From the NCBI RefSeq assembly GCF_002245625.1, contig NZ_NOIG01000004.1:682001-746000 (forward strand): 64,000 nt of DNA. Reading direction: 5' to 3'. Each line of letters begins with the position of its first letter. Position 1 is the first letter of the stretch. Position numbers and translations under genes: made by a program. The DNA is from Acidovorax kalamii. Lineage in GTDB: Bacteria > Pseudomonadota > Gammaproteobacteria > Burkholderiales > Burkholderiaceae_C. Positions 35,369 through 43,927 of the stretch are shown one piece after another. A model generated the notes under the pieces. That model ran no database searches. It was not told the origin of the DNA and was given only the letters and a program-made list of their open reading frames with translations.

Positions 35369-36289
35369 CTATCTCAACAGGCCGGTTTCGTCCAGCCAGC
35401 CCTGCACCTGCTGCCGGATGCCGTCGAGCACGGGGTTGGGTGCGCGCGCCACGCGTTGCACCCACGCGATGTGTGACTCCAGGCCCTGCGTCGGAATGTC
35501 CAGTGCCACCAGCTGACCCTGCGCGAGGAGGGGCGCCGCCGGGGCCATGATGCCCAGATAGATCGCGTCGGTGCGGCAGGCCACGTCCAGCAGATCGGCC
35601 ACCGATTCGCTGCCCAGGGTGATCAGCGTGTCTGGATGCGCCTGCAGGCCCAGGCGCTGCACCAGCAGCCGCCCCATCGCCACGCTCATGCCGGTGCAGG
35701 CCACGGGAAACCCCGTGAGGTCGGCAAACATGATCGGATGGCGCTGCGTCAACGGATGGCCGGGGCGCACCATGACGCCAGTGGGCAGCTGTGCCAGCCG
35801 ATGCACCTCCAGATCGGCATGGGCGCCGGGGATGGAACGCTGGTCCATCACCAGCGCATCCAGCGTGTGGTCCCGCAGAGCCTGTATCTGCTGGGCCTGG
35901 GCACCACCGCTCAACTGCAGGCGCATGTGGCCGGTATGCGTGGCGGCCATGTGCAGCAGGTGGCGGCCGAGCAGAGCGTGGGGCGTGGCGGTCATTCCCA
36001 GGCGCACCGCGCCCGCTTCGCCACTGACATGGTGGCGCACCACCTGGTGCAACTCGTCGGCCTGCGCCACCACCTGGCGTGCATGTTCCAGCACCGTACG
36101 GCCGATGGGCGTGAGCGCGTTGCGGTGGCCGCTGCGCTCGACCAGCGCTGCGCCCAGGTGCGCCTCCAGCATGGCGATGCTGCGGCTGAAGGCGGCCTGC
36201 GAGCGCTGGGTGCTGTCGGCCGCTCGCGTGAAGCTGCCGCTGTCGGCCAGGGCGATGAAGTGGCGCAACTGGGCAATGGTGGTTGTCAT
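35369..36289 (-). CDS. LysR-family transcriptional regulator
   Basis: A 306-residue LysR regulator with an N-terminal winged helix-turn-helix (LRHFIALADSGSFTRAADST) and a periplasmic-binding-like effector domain. It diverges from the M20 peptidase gene with 129 bases between starts; that gap contains TAAC-ATTTA-GTTA at 36330-36342, a short inverted repeat that could be the operator. Regulation of the peptidase is inferred from divergence alone. Its stop lies 17 bases from the serine hydrolase stop on the other strand. Confidence 0.9.
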   Translation of the reverse strand: MTTTIAQLRHFIALADSGSFTRAADSTQRSQAAFSRSIAMLEAHLGAALVERSGHRNALTPIGRTVLEHARQVVAQADELHQVVRHHVSGEAGAVRLGMTATPHALLGRHLLHMAATHTGHMRLQLSGGAQAQQIQALRDHTLDALVMDQRSIPGAHADLEVHRLAQLPTGVMVRPGHPLTQRHPIMFADLTGFPVACTGMSVAMGRLLVQRLGLQAHPDTLITLGSESVADLLDVACRTDAIYLGIMAPAAPLLAQGQLVALDIPTQGLESHIAWVQRVARAPNPVLDGIRQQVQGWLDETGLLR

Positions 36290-36418
36290 GCAGAAAACCG
36301 AACAAATCGGCCGAAATTATGCATTGGACTAACATTTAGTTACCGCATTAGCATCCGCTTTCTTTTTCGGTGCGCTGCTTGCCAGCGCCCATCCATTTCT
36401 GAGAAAGCTGCGACGTCG

Positions 36419-37915
36419 ATGATCAAAAAAATCCTGCTCGGGCTGCTCGCTCTGGTGCTGCTGCTGGCCGCCGCCCTGGGCATCAACACGGCGCGCAAGG
36501 GATCGCGCCAACTGGAGGTGCCGCCCATTGCCCGCCTGCCGGTGGACGATGCCGCCGTGGCCCAGCGCCTGGCCGAGGCCGTGCGCCTGCGCACCGAGTC
36601 CTCGCGCGACGATGCCCAGGCCAATGTGGGCCAGTTTTTGCAGTTCCACGCGCTGCTGCAGCAGCGTTTTCCGCTGGTGCACGCCAAACTGAAGCGCGAA
36701 GTGGTAGGCGACCTGAGCCTGCTCTATACCTGGCCCGGCGGCGATGCTGGCGCCGCGCCGGTAATGCTGATGGCGCACCAGGACGTGGTGCCCGTGGCCC
36801 CCGGCACCGAGGGCGATTGGGCGCAACCTCCGTACTCCGGCGCCATCGAGGGCGGCTATGTCTGGGGCCGGGGCTCGTGGGACGACAAGGGCAATCTCAT
36901 GAGCCAGTTGGAGGCTGTGGAGATGCTGCTGGCCAGCGGCTTCACGCCCCAGCGCACCATCTACCTGGCCTTTGGTGCTGACGAAGAAGTGGGCGGCCTG
37001 CGCGGCGCCGCCCAGATCGCCGCGCTGCTGCAACAGCGCAAGGTGCGGCTGGACTTCGTGATCGACGAGGGCCTGCTGATTCTGGACGGCGTGATGCCCG
37101 GCCTGTCCAAACCCGCTGCCGTCATCGGCGTGGCCGAGAAGGGCTATATGTCGGTGGTGATGAAAATGTCCGGCACGCCCGGCCATTCGTCCATGCCGCC
37201 GCACAAGGGCAGCAGCGCCATCGCCATGATGAGTGACGCGCTCAAGCGCCTGGACGAGGAGCAGATGCCCGGCGGCATCCGGGGCGTGGCGGGCGAGCTG
37301 TTTGACACCCTGGCGCCCGAGATGGGCGGCGTGAACCGTGTGGTGCTGTCCAACCTGTGGCTGTTTCGCCCCGTGGTGCAAAAGCAGCTCGAAGGCGCAG
37401 CCAGCACCAACGCCATGCTGCGCACCACCACGGCGCTGACCATCGTTCAGGCTGGCAACCGCGACAACGTGGTGCCCGGCCGCGCCGAGGCCACGGTCAA
37501 CTTCCGCCTGCTGCCCGGCGATACCCAGGAGCATGTGATGGACCATGTGCGCAGCAAGATCAGCGCGCCCGCCGCACAGGTGGAGCTGAGCACCTTGCCC
37601 GGCGCGGTCGAGGCGTCCAAGGTGGCGCCTACCGACTCCACCCAGTACCGCCTGCTCAACCAGACCATCCGCGAGGTTTTCCCCGACGTGCTGGTGGCCC
37701 CGGGGCTGATGGTGGCGGGCACGGATTCGCAACACTACGGCGCCATCAGCGACCACATCTTCAAGTTCTCGCCCGTGCGTGCCAATTCAGAAGACCTGAA
37801 GCGTTTTCATGGCACTGACGAGCGGCTGGAGATTGCCAACTATGCGGATGCGATCCGGTTCTATCACCGGCTGATTGGCCAGGTCAGCCAGACGGCAGCG
37901 CCCACCAAGCCGTGA
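36419..37915 (+). CDS. M20-family metallopeptidase (carboxypeptidase S-like), membrane anchored
   Basis: A 498-residue M20 peptidase with an N-terminal hydrophobic anchor (LLGLLALVLLLAAALGI). Zinc-ligand and catalytic motifs are present: MAHQDVVPV, GRGSWDDKGN, GADEEVGGLRGA with the general-base Glu, and a late His in GTDSQHYG. Family members hydrolyse dipeptides or N-acyl amino acids. The predicted anchor places the enzyme in the periplasm. The ATG at 36419 is chosen because it begins the anchor; no strong ribosome site is visible. The divergent LysR gene is the likely regulator. Confidence 0.9.
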   Translation: MIKKILLGLLALVLLLAAALGINTARKGSRQLEVPPIARLPVDDAAVAQRLAEAVRLRTESSRDDAQANVGQFLQFHALLQQRFPLVHAKLKREVVGDLSLLYTWPGGDAGAAPVMLMAHQDVVPVAPGTEGDWAQPPYSGAIEGGYVWGRGSWDDKGNLMSQLEAVEMLLASGFTPQRTIYLAFGADEEVGGLRGAAQIAALLQQRKVRLDFVIDEGLLILDGVMPGLSKPAAVIGVAEKGYMSVVMKMSGTPGHSSMPPHKGSSAIAMMSDALKRLDEEQMPGGIRGVAGELFDTLAPEMGGVNRVVLSNLWLFRPVVQKQLEGAASTNAMLRTTTALTIVQAGNRDNVVPGRAEATVNFRLLPGDTQEHVMDHVRSKISAPAAQVELSTLPGAVEASKVAPTDSTQYRLLNQTIREVFPDVLVAPGLMVAGTDSQHYGAISDHIFKFSPVRANSEDLKRFHGTDERLEIANYADAIRFYHRLIGQVSQTAAPTKP

Positions 37916-37930
37916 TGCGGCCAGGAAGCA

Positions 37931-38848
37931 TCAGGCGGGCGATGGGCTGCGCCGGGCCATGGTCCACAGCGCTGCACCAACGATGAGCGCGCCGCCTAGC
38001 CAGGCGGTGGGGCTGAGCTGCTCGCCCAGCCAGAACACCGCAAACAGCGCGCCAAACGCGGGTTCGCTGCCCATGAGCAGGCCCACGCGGGTGGGTGGGC
38101 TGTGGCGCAGGGCCCAGTTTTGCACCACAAACGCAAACACCGTACAGCCCAGCACCAGGTAGACGCAGGCCAGCCAGAAGGCGCTGCCATCGGAGAGCGA
38201 GGGCAGCGGTGGCAGTGTGCCCGGCAGGGCCAGTGCCAACAGCAGGCTGCCCAGGCCAATCACCCCTGCCTGCACCGCCGTGAGCGCCAGCACGGGTGCG
38301 TTGCGGCGGCGGGCGAGCCGGGTGGTCTGGCACACGGTGATGGCGCGCAGCACGGCGGCAGCCAGCATCAGTGCGTCGCCCCAGCCCCACTGGCCCGAAA
38401 AGCCGCCGCTGAGCAGCGCAGCGCCTAGCAGCGAGACCGCTGCAAAGGCAAACATCGCGCGGCCGGGCCGCTGGCGCAGCAGCCACCACTCGGCAAACGG
38501 GGTAAACACCACACACAGGCTGATCAGAAAAGCCGCATTGCTGGCCTGCGTGAGCGCCAGCCCAAAGGTTTCGCACAGAAAAATGCCCAGCATCAGCGCA
38601 CCCAGGGGCAGACCCGCCGCCAGGGCATCGCGCCGCTCTGGCGCCGGGGCGCGCAGCAGCGCGGGCAGCAGCAGCGCAAAAGTCAGCAAAAAACGCACGG
38701 CCAGAAACCCCAGCACGGGGTAAAACACCAGCGCCCCCTTGGCGACGCCATAGCTGGTGCCCCACACCACGGCGACCAGCAGCAGCGCCAGGTCAGACAG
38801 GCGCGGGGCCAGGGGGGATGCGGGGGCGAGCGACAGGGTGGAGTGCAT
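37931..38848 (-). CDS. DMT-superfamily (EamA) transporter
   Basis: A 305-residue inner-membrane permease with ten predicted helices in two EamA repeats, starting at LALLLVAVVWGTSYGVAKGAL and ending with the second repeat around GLLMGSEPAFGALFAVFWLGE. Family members export amino acids, nucleobases or other metabolites. The ATG at 38848 precedes the first helix; the frame is open to 38929 but that extension is Pro-rich. It is divergent from a LysR gene, a common arrangement for exporters induced by their substrate. Confidence 0.9.
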   Translation of the reverse strand: MHSTLSLAPASPLAPRLSDLALLLVAVVWGTSYGVAKGALVFYPVLGFLAVRFLLTFALLLPALLRAPAPERRDALAAGLPLGALMLGIFLCETFGLALTQASNAAFLISLCVVFTPFAEWWLLRQRPGRAMFAFAAVSLLGAALLSGGFSGQWGWGDALMLAAAVLRAITVCQTTRLARRRNAPVLALTAVQAGVIGLGSLLLALALPGTLPPLPSLSDGSAFWLACVYLVLGCTVFAFVVQNWALRHSPPTRVGLLMGSEPAFGALFAVFWLGEQLSPTAWLGGALIVGAALWTMARRSPSPA

Positions 38849-38912
38849 GGGGAAGGTAGGCGGGCCGGTGGGTGGAGGAGGGGGCTCTGCGGCAGTTTTG
38901 CAGGGCACTGAA

Positions 38913-38942
38913 ATTATCGATTTGCGCATGCGTGGTGATAAT
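38913..38942. promoter_or_regulatory. Candidate LysR operator between the DMT transporter and lysR genes
   Basis: ATTATC (38913-38918) and GATAAT (38937-38942) form an inverted repeat with an 18-base spacer containing GCGCATGCG. Position in the divergent gap fits autoregulation plus control of the transporter; binding is inferred. Confidence 0.5.
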
Positions 38943-38970
38943 CGCCATCCAGGAACAGAACTTGTGCACG

Positions 38971-39888
38971 ATGAGCATCAATCAACCCCTCGACAGCCTG
39001 CCCGACATGGCGGTGTTTGCGCGCGTGGTGGACGCGGGCAGCTTTTCTGAAGCGGCCCGGCAGCTGGGCATCACCCCATCGGCCGTGAGCCGCCAGGTGG
39101 CGCGGCTGGAGGGCGCTCTGCGTGTGCGTCTGCTGGAGCGCACCACCCGCAAGCTCAAGCTCACCGACGCTGGGGCCGCCGCCTACAGCCGCTGCCAGGC
39201 CATGGTGGCCGCCGCGCGCGAGGTGTGGGCGCTGAGCGACACCCACTCGGCCGCGCCCTCGGGCCTGGTGCGCATGAGCATGCCCAAGGCCGTGGGCCGC
39301 CAGCTGGTGCACCCGCTGGTGCTACCGTTTTTGCAAAAGTACCCCGAGGTGGACGTGCAACTGCTCATCACCGACCGCACGGTGGACCTGTTCGAGGAAT
39401 CCATCGACCTGGCCCTGCGCGTGACCGACACGCCGCCCCCCGGCCTGGCAGGGCGGCCGCTCGCCACCTTGCACCACTGCATCTGCGCCAGCCCGCGTTA
39501 CCTGGCCGAGCGCGGCCATCCCCAGCACCCGCGCGATCTGGAGCAGCACGCCTGCATCACCCTGGGCGAGGACGAGCGCGACCGGCACTGGCGTTTTGAA
39601 GGCGCGGGCGAAGCCGCCACCGTGGCCGTGCGCGGCCGCTACGTGGCCAACCACAGCGAGGTGCGGCTGGAGGCGGCTTTGAGCCACCTGGGCATTGCCA
39701 GCCTGCCGGGCTTCACGGCGCGCGCGGCGCTGGAGCGGGGTGATCTGGTGGCCGTGCTGCCGGACTGGCAGCACAAGACCTCGTACGCGGGCACGGCCTG
39801 GCTGCTGTACCCGCCGAATCGGTTTTTGCCCGCGAAGCTGCGGGTGTGGATTGACCACCTGGTGTTGGGGTTTGCGGGGGTGGAGTAG
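38971..39888 (+). CDS. LysR-family transcriptional regulator
   Basis: A 305-residue LysR regulator: helix-turn-helix near residues 25-45 (ARQLGITPSAVSRQVARLEG) and an effector domain with the AALSHLGIASLPGF segment typical of CrgA/DsdC-like members. The ATG at 38971 starts the usual N-terminus (DMAVFARVVDAGSF); an in-frame start at 38872 would add an untypical leader. It is divergent from the DMT transporter with a candidate operator between them. Confidence 0.92.
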   Translation: MSINQPLDSLPDMAVFARVVDAGSFSEAARQLGITPSAVSRQVARLEGALRVRLLERTTRKLKLTDAGAAAYSRCQAMVAAAREVWALSDTHSAAPSGLVRMSMPKAVGRQLVHPLVLPFLQKYPEVDVQLLITDRTVDLFEESIDLALRVTDTPPPGLAGRPLATLHHCICASPRYLAERGHPQHPRDLEQHACITLGEDERDRHWRFEGAGEAATVAVRGRYVANHSEVRLEAALSHLGIASLPGFTARAALERGDLVAVLPDWQHKTSYAGTAWLLYPPNRFLPAKLRVWIDHLVLGFAGVE

Positions 39889-39953
39889 GTTGAGCCAGTT
39901 CGCCGGGCAGCCAGCTTGCCCTGAGCCAGCAACAAGGTCACATAGGAGTAGCG

Positions 39954-41000
39954 ATGTACAAGGTTGGACAGCAAGTCAAAAGATGGAAGGATGTTTCGCG
40001 ACAGAACTGGTCCAAGTCTGACGCTCGACCTCTCACTACGGTGATCTGGTATCCGGCAGATGGTGGAGCCGAGGAAGAGGACTTCCTCATCGGGGCGCCG
40101 GAGCCATTGTTTCTGTTGCGCGATGTGGCGCGCGACGCGCCTGTTTTGGCAAGTCCTCGCGTTTTTCCCGTAGTGCTGTTGTCGCACGGTACCGGCGGCA
40201 GCGCATTCCAGCTGGGGTGGCTTGGCCGTGCTCTCGCGGCCCAAGGCCATATCGCTGTGGCTGTGAATCACCACGGCAACACAAGCATTGAGCCGTACGT
40301 GCCACACGGATTTTTGCTGTGGTGGGAGCGCGCGAAGGACTTGACTGCTGCGCTGGATCAGCTTCTGGCGGACCCGCTCTTGGGTGATCGGGTTGATGTT
40401 GCTCGTATCGGAGCTGCTGGCTTCTCGCTCGGCGGCTACACGGCTTTGACCGTCGTGGGTGGCCGTTGCAGCCTGGAGCATTTTTTTGCGCTCAGTCGCG
40501 CGAACGGTGAATCTGCGCCTGCGGGTCCTCGCGAGTTCCCCGACGTGGGTAAGGTGTGGGACGAACTCATGAACACCGATCCTGCGTTTGTGAACTCCGT
40601 TGCAGAGCATGCGCGCTCGTACCGCGACGAGCGGATCAAGGCGGCATTTGTGATGAACCCAGCGCTCGGTGGGGCGTTTGACGCTGGCGGACTGGCCGAT
40701 ATCCGCGTGCCTGTTCATATCGTAGTCACGGCAGGCGACCAAGAGGTGCCGCCGCTATCGAATGGCTCCCGCTATGCGAATCACATCGCTTCGGCTGAAC
40801 TCACCTGGATTGATGGTCCGGCTGGACACTACGTTTTTTTGGCGGAACCCACAGCTGCTGGCAAGAAACAGCTACCGCTACTCTGTGTAGACGATCCCTT
40901 GATCGATCGGAGGGCCATCCAAGATGCAGTTGCAAACTTGGCGTGTTCATTCTTCGAACAGCATCTGGTGTTGCCGTCGCGAAGTTCCGCCGCCTATTGA
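39954..41000 (+). CDS. Alpha/beta hydrolase (dienelactone-hydrolase/acetylhydrolase-like)
   Basis: A 348-residue hydrolase with the nucleophile elbow GFSLGG near residue 158, an oxyanion segment VLLSHGTGG near 75, an acid in the TAGDQEV segment and a His in DGPAGHYVF. It is related to the predicted dienelactone hydrolase/platelet-activating-factor acetylhydrolase-like families; no signal peptide is visible. Codon use differs from its neighbours, with many A/T third positions (for example the run gtt gat gtt gct cgt), and it stands alone between a LysR gene and a terminator, which suggests more recent acquisition. Substrate unknown. Confidence 0.82.
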   Translation: MYKVGQQVKRWKDVSRQNWSKSDARPLTTVIWYPADGGAEEEDFLIGAPEPLFLLRDVARDAPVLASPRVFPVVLLSHGTGGSAFQLGWLGRALAAQGHIAVAVNHHGNTSIEPYVPHGFLLWWERAKDLTAALDQLLADPLLGDRVDVARIGAAGFSLGGYTALTVVGGRCSLEHFFALSRANGESAPAGPREFPDVGKVWDELMNTDPAFVNSVAEHARSYRDERIKAAFVMNPALGGAFDAGGLADIRVPVHIVVTAGDQEVPPLSNGSRYANHIASAELTWIDGPAGHYVFLAEPTAAGKKQLPLLCVDDPLIDRRAIQDAVANLACSFFEQHLVLPSRSSAAY

Positions 41001-41199
41001 GGTCGCCATGCGTTCGCACCAGATCCGCTTTTTCTGAATGACGCTCGTACGCACTCTGTGACGCACGTACGGGCAAAGTGAGGCATATGTCACGCTTCGC
41101 GGCCTGCAATCTTTGTTGTCTGGCAATTGCGGCCCTACCATCTCGATGCCGTTAATTCTGACGGTTCGATCCCACGAAGCATCGAGATATGCAAGATTT

Positions 41200-41227
41200 A
41201 GCCCGCCCCGTGCGGGCTATTTTTTTG
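41200..41227 (+). terminator. Terminator downstream of the alpha/beta hydrolase
   Basis: Arms TAGCCCGC and GCGGGCTA with a CCCGT loop, followed by TTTTTTT. Confidence 0.88.
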
Positions 41228-41432
41228 CGCAACGCTGGGGGGGATGTCTGCCGTCAGCGGACTGGGGCGCGATGAGATGGGGTCAGCCCTGTCACCGGGT
41301 CGGAGCGCCGTGAGTGGCGTTTTTTGGGCGTCCAGCACCGCCCGCCCAGCGCCCCCACGTTGCTCCGCCGCCGCAATCCCCCACTTTTGTGTAACTGAAC
41401 CCTTCAATACGCATTTTTTGCTTGTTATTTTG

Positions 41433-41452
41433 CGTAATTATGAGAAATTACG
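41433..41452. promoter_or_regulatory. Candidate operator of the malonate regulator
   Basis: CGTAATT and AATTACG form a perfect 7-base inverted repeat with a 6-base centre, in an AT-rich stretch about 170 bases upstream of the GntR gene. GntR/FadR-type regulators bind short palindromes; that this is the site is inferred. Confidence 0.5.
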
Positions 41453-41623
41453 TGCATGGCGAAGCGATGCACCCGGTAGCCAGCATTTAACGGTGTGTTG
41501 CGAGCAGTAAAGGTGGGGCAAGCCGTTGGGTGTCTGCGGCGGCTTCTTCTGATCTGCGCGCCATGGCAATCAAGCGATCAAAAGGTATCTCAGTGGGTCG
41601 ATGACCCTGGAGCCCAGCCCACC

Positions 41624-42292
41624 ATGCGTCCCGTTCCGAACTCCCTGCACGATGAAGTCGCCTCGCGGCTGCGGGACCTGATTTTTGCGGGGGATCTGCG
41701 GCCCGGCAGTTTTCTGGACGAGGCCGCGCTGTGCGAGCGGCTCGAAATCTCGCGCACGCCGCTGCGCGAGGCGCTCAAGGTGCTGGTGGCCGAGGGGCTG
41801 CTGCGCCACGAGCCGCGCCGGGGCTGTTTTGTGGCCGAGATCACCGACAAGGACCTGGACGACCTGTTCCCGGTGATTGCGCTGCTGGAAGGCCGCGCAG
41901 CGCACGAGGCCACGAACAAGGCGAGCGGGGCCGATGTGGCGGCGCTGGAGCTGCTGCACCAGCGGCTGCAGCAGTGTGCGGCCGAGGGGCGCATCACCGA
42001 TTACTACGAGGCCAACTACGCCATCCACGAGGCCTTCATCACGCTGGCCGATAACCGCTGGCTGGCCCAGGTGATTGGTGACCTGCGCAAGATCCTGCGC
42101 CTGGCGCGCCACCAGACCTTGCACGCCCCGGGCCGCCTGCAGCAAAGCCTGGCCGAGCACCTGGCCGTGTTTGCTGCCCTCAAGGCCCGTGACTCGGAAG
42201 CCGCCGAAGAGGCCATGCGCACCCATCTGTTGCGCCAGCGCGATGCGCTGCGCGACATCGCCCGCAATCAGCAATCGAGGTTGACACCATGA
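41624..42292 (+). CDS. GntR-family (FCD domain) regulator of the malonate operon
   Basis: A 222-residue FadR-subfamily regulator: winged helix-turn-helix at residues about 10-70 (LCERLEISRTPLREALKVL) and an all-helical FCD effector domain with the metal-binding His/Asp residues in YYEANYAIHEAF and ARHQTLH. It overlaps the malonyl-CoA decarboxylase gene by 4 bases, so it is the first gene of the operon and most likely the MatR-like malonate sensor known from rhizobial mat clusters. The ATG at 41624 is chosen from the domain boundary. Confidence 0.88.
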   Translation: MRPVPNSLHDEVASRLRDLIFAGDLRPGSFLDEAALCERLEISRTPLREALKVLVAEGLLRHEPRRGCFVAEITDKDLDDLFPVIALLEGRAAHEATNKASGADVAALELLHQRLQQCAAEGRITDYYEANYAIHEAFITLADNRWLAQVIGDLRKILRLARHQTLHAPGRLQQSLAEHLAVFAALKARDSEAAEEAMRTHLLRQRDALRDIARNQQSRLTP

Positions 42293-43776
42293 TGAACAGC
42301 ACCCCCGAATGGATCACCCGCAGCGTGTCGCGCCTGCGCCCTAGTGCCCCCGCGGCCGACAAGGCCGGTGACAAGCTGGCCAAGTCGGCCCTCGACAAAT
42401 CCGTGACCGATGTGGTGGCCAAGGTGGCCGTGCCACGTTCCACCAACGAGCGGCTGGCCGCCACGCTGCGCCGGGGGCAGGAGGCACTGTCGCCCCGCGC
42501 GCTGCGCCGCCTGCTGGCCGACCTGCAGGAGGTGGTGGCCCCGCAGGTGAGCGAAATCGAAGGCGGGCGCCGCGCGCAGGCCGTGGCCGAGTGGTATGCG
42601 AAGGCCGAGCCCGAGGAAAGGCGCGACATGTGGCTGCTGATGTGCGAGCAGTTCGCGCCCGATGCCACGCGCTTCAAGTCGGCCCGCCAGCGTTACGAAG
42701 CGGCGGCGGGCACGGCCGAGGAGGGCCAGGCCGAGATCAGCCTGCGCCGTGCTTTGGTGTCGCCGCGCACGCGGCTGCTGCAGCGGTTTTCGGCCTTCCC
42801 CGAAGGCATGCGCTTTCTCGTGGACATGCGTGCCGAGATCCTGCCCTTGCTCAAGGCCGACAAGCGCTTGCTGCCGCTCGATGCCGAGCTGGAGCACCTG
42901 TTCTCGACCTGGTTCGATGTGGCCTTTCTGGAGCTGCGCCGCCTTTCGTGGGACTCGCCCGCGTCGCTGCTCGAAAAGCTCATCAAGTACGAGGCCGTGC
43001 ACGACATCCGCAGCTGGGCCGACCTGAAGAACCGCCTGGACAGCGACCGCCGCTGCTACGGCTTCTTCCACCCGCGCCTGCCCAACGAACCGCTGATCTT
43101 TGTGGAGGTGGCGTTGCTCGACAAGATCTCGTCCAGCATTACCCCGTTGCTGGATGAGGCCGCTGCGCCCGTGGATATCACACGGGCCACCACCGCCATC
43201 TTCTATTCGATCAGCAACACGCAGACGGGCCTGCGCGGCGTGAGCTTTGGCGATTCGCTCATCAAGCATGTGGTGGAAACGCTCACTGCCGAGTTTCCGC
43301 GCCTGCGCACCTTTGCCACGTTGTCGCCCATCCCGGGCTTCCGCGCCTGGCTTTCCAAACATGCGGGCGCCATGCTGGAGCGCCTGGACGACAAACGCCG
43401 GGCCGAACTGGGCCGCGCCGTGGGCTTTGAGCCGCCGCAGGCCACGCACTTGCTGGGCGCCATCGACAAGGCGCTGGAGCTGGATGCCAGGTCGCCCGTA
43501 CGCCAGATGCTGCTGGAATGCGCCGCGTACTATCTGGGCCGCGAGATGCAGGAGGGCAAGCCGGTGGACCCGGTGGCCCGCTTCCACCTGGGCAACGGTG
43601 CTCGGGTAGAGCGCCTCAACTGGGCGGGCGATCCGTCGTCCAAGGGGCAGAAACAGTCGTACGGACTCATGGTGAATTACCTGTATGACCTGAAACGCAT
43701 CGACAAGCACCGCAGCCTGCTGGCGCAGGGCAAGGTGCCGGTGTCGGGCGACATCGACAGCCTGTGCCGCGACTGA
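42289..43776 (+). CDS. matA: Malonyl-CoA decarboxylase
   Basis: Converts malonyl-CoA to acetyl-CoA and CO2. The 495-residue protein matches the MLYCD family along its length: helical N-terminal domain, then a GNAT-like catalytic domain with TLSPIPGF (candidate catalytic Ser), ARFHLGNGARVERLNWAGD (candidate catalytic His) and the terminal GLMVNYLYDL. It overlaps the GntR regulator gene and precedes a Bug binding protein, an enoyl-CoA hydratase and malonyl-CoA synthetase. Together with the synthetase it converts external malonate to acetyl-CoA. Confidence 0.93.
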   Translation: MMNSTPEWITRSVSRLRPSAPAADKAGDKLAKSALDKSVTDVVAKVAVPRSTNERLAATLRRGQEALSPRALRRLLADLQEVVAPQVSEIEGGRRAQAVAEWYAKAEPEERRDMWLLMCEQFAPDATRFKSARQRYEAAAGTAEEGQAEISLRRALVSPRTRLLQRFSAFPEGMRFLVDMRAEILPLLKADKRLLPLDAELEHLFSTWFDVAFLELRRLSWDSPASLLEKLIKYEAVHDIRSWADLKNRLDSDRRCYGFFHPRLPNEPLIFVEVALLDKISSSITPLLDEAAAPVDITRATTAIFYSISNTQTGLRGVSFGDSLIKHVVETLTAEFPRLRTFATLSPIPGFRAWLSKHAGAMLERLDDKRRAELGRAVGFEPPQATHLLGAIDKALELDARSPVRQMLLECAAYYLGREMQEGKPVDPVARFHLGNGARVERLNWAGDPSSKGQKQSYGLMVNYLYDLKRIDKHRSLLAQGKVPVSGDIDSLCRD

Positions 43777-43855
43777 ATGAGGGTGTAGGCGGCCAATGGG
43801 GTGAGTGAGTTGTGAGTTGGTCGGTAAGTGCGTGACGGAGTGAATGACGGAGCGT

Positions 43856-43883
43856 GGCCGGGTGCCCCACATGGCGCCCGGCC
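43856..43883 (+). other. Hairpin between matA and the Bug binding-protein gene
   Basis: Arms GGCCGGGTGCC and GGCGCCCGGCC (one G-U) with a CCACAT loop; no T-run. Possibly a processing or attenuation structure that sets higher expression of the binding protein. Confidence 0.45.
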
Positions 43884-43927
43884 TGCGTTGCTGACAATGA
43901 TTTTTTACAACGACAGGAGACAAGCGA

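Larger units (their letters stand above)
41001..41623. other. Long intergenic region upstream of the malonate operon
   Basis: No gene is supported here. It contains a stem with arms ATCTCGATGC and GCATCGAGAT (41140-41188) enclosing a tRNA T-arm-like GGTTCGATCCC, the terminator at 41200-41227, and an inverted repeat at 41433-41452. From 41395 to 41455 the sequence becomes clearly AT-rich, as expected for the operon promoter. The frame upstream of the GntR start is open back to 41495 but has no family character. Confidence 0.55.

Noticed and set aside
39954-41000. Genomic island carrying the hydrolase
   Set aside because: Atypical codon use is seen for one gene only; there is no integrase, direct repeat or intact tRNA boundary, so an island call is not supported.
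41140-41188. A tRNA gene around GGTTCGATCCC
   Set aside because: There is no acceptor stem with CCA, no D-arm and no anticodon arm; the T-arm stem has only two pairs. Kept only as a tRNA-like remnant or structured RNA candidate.
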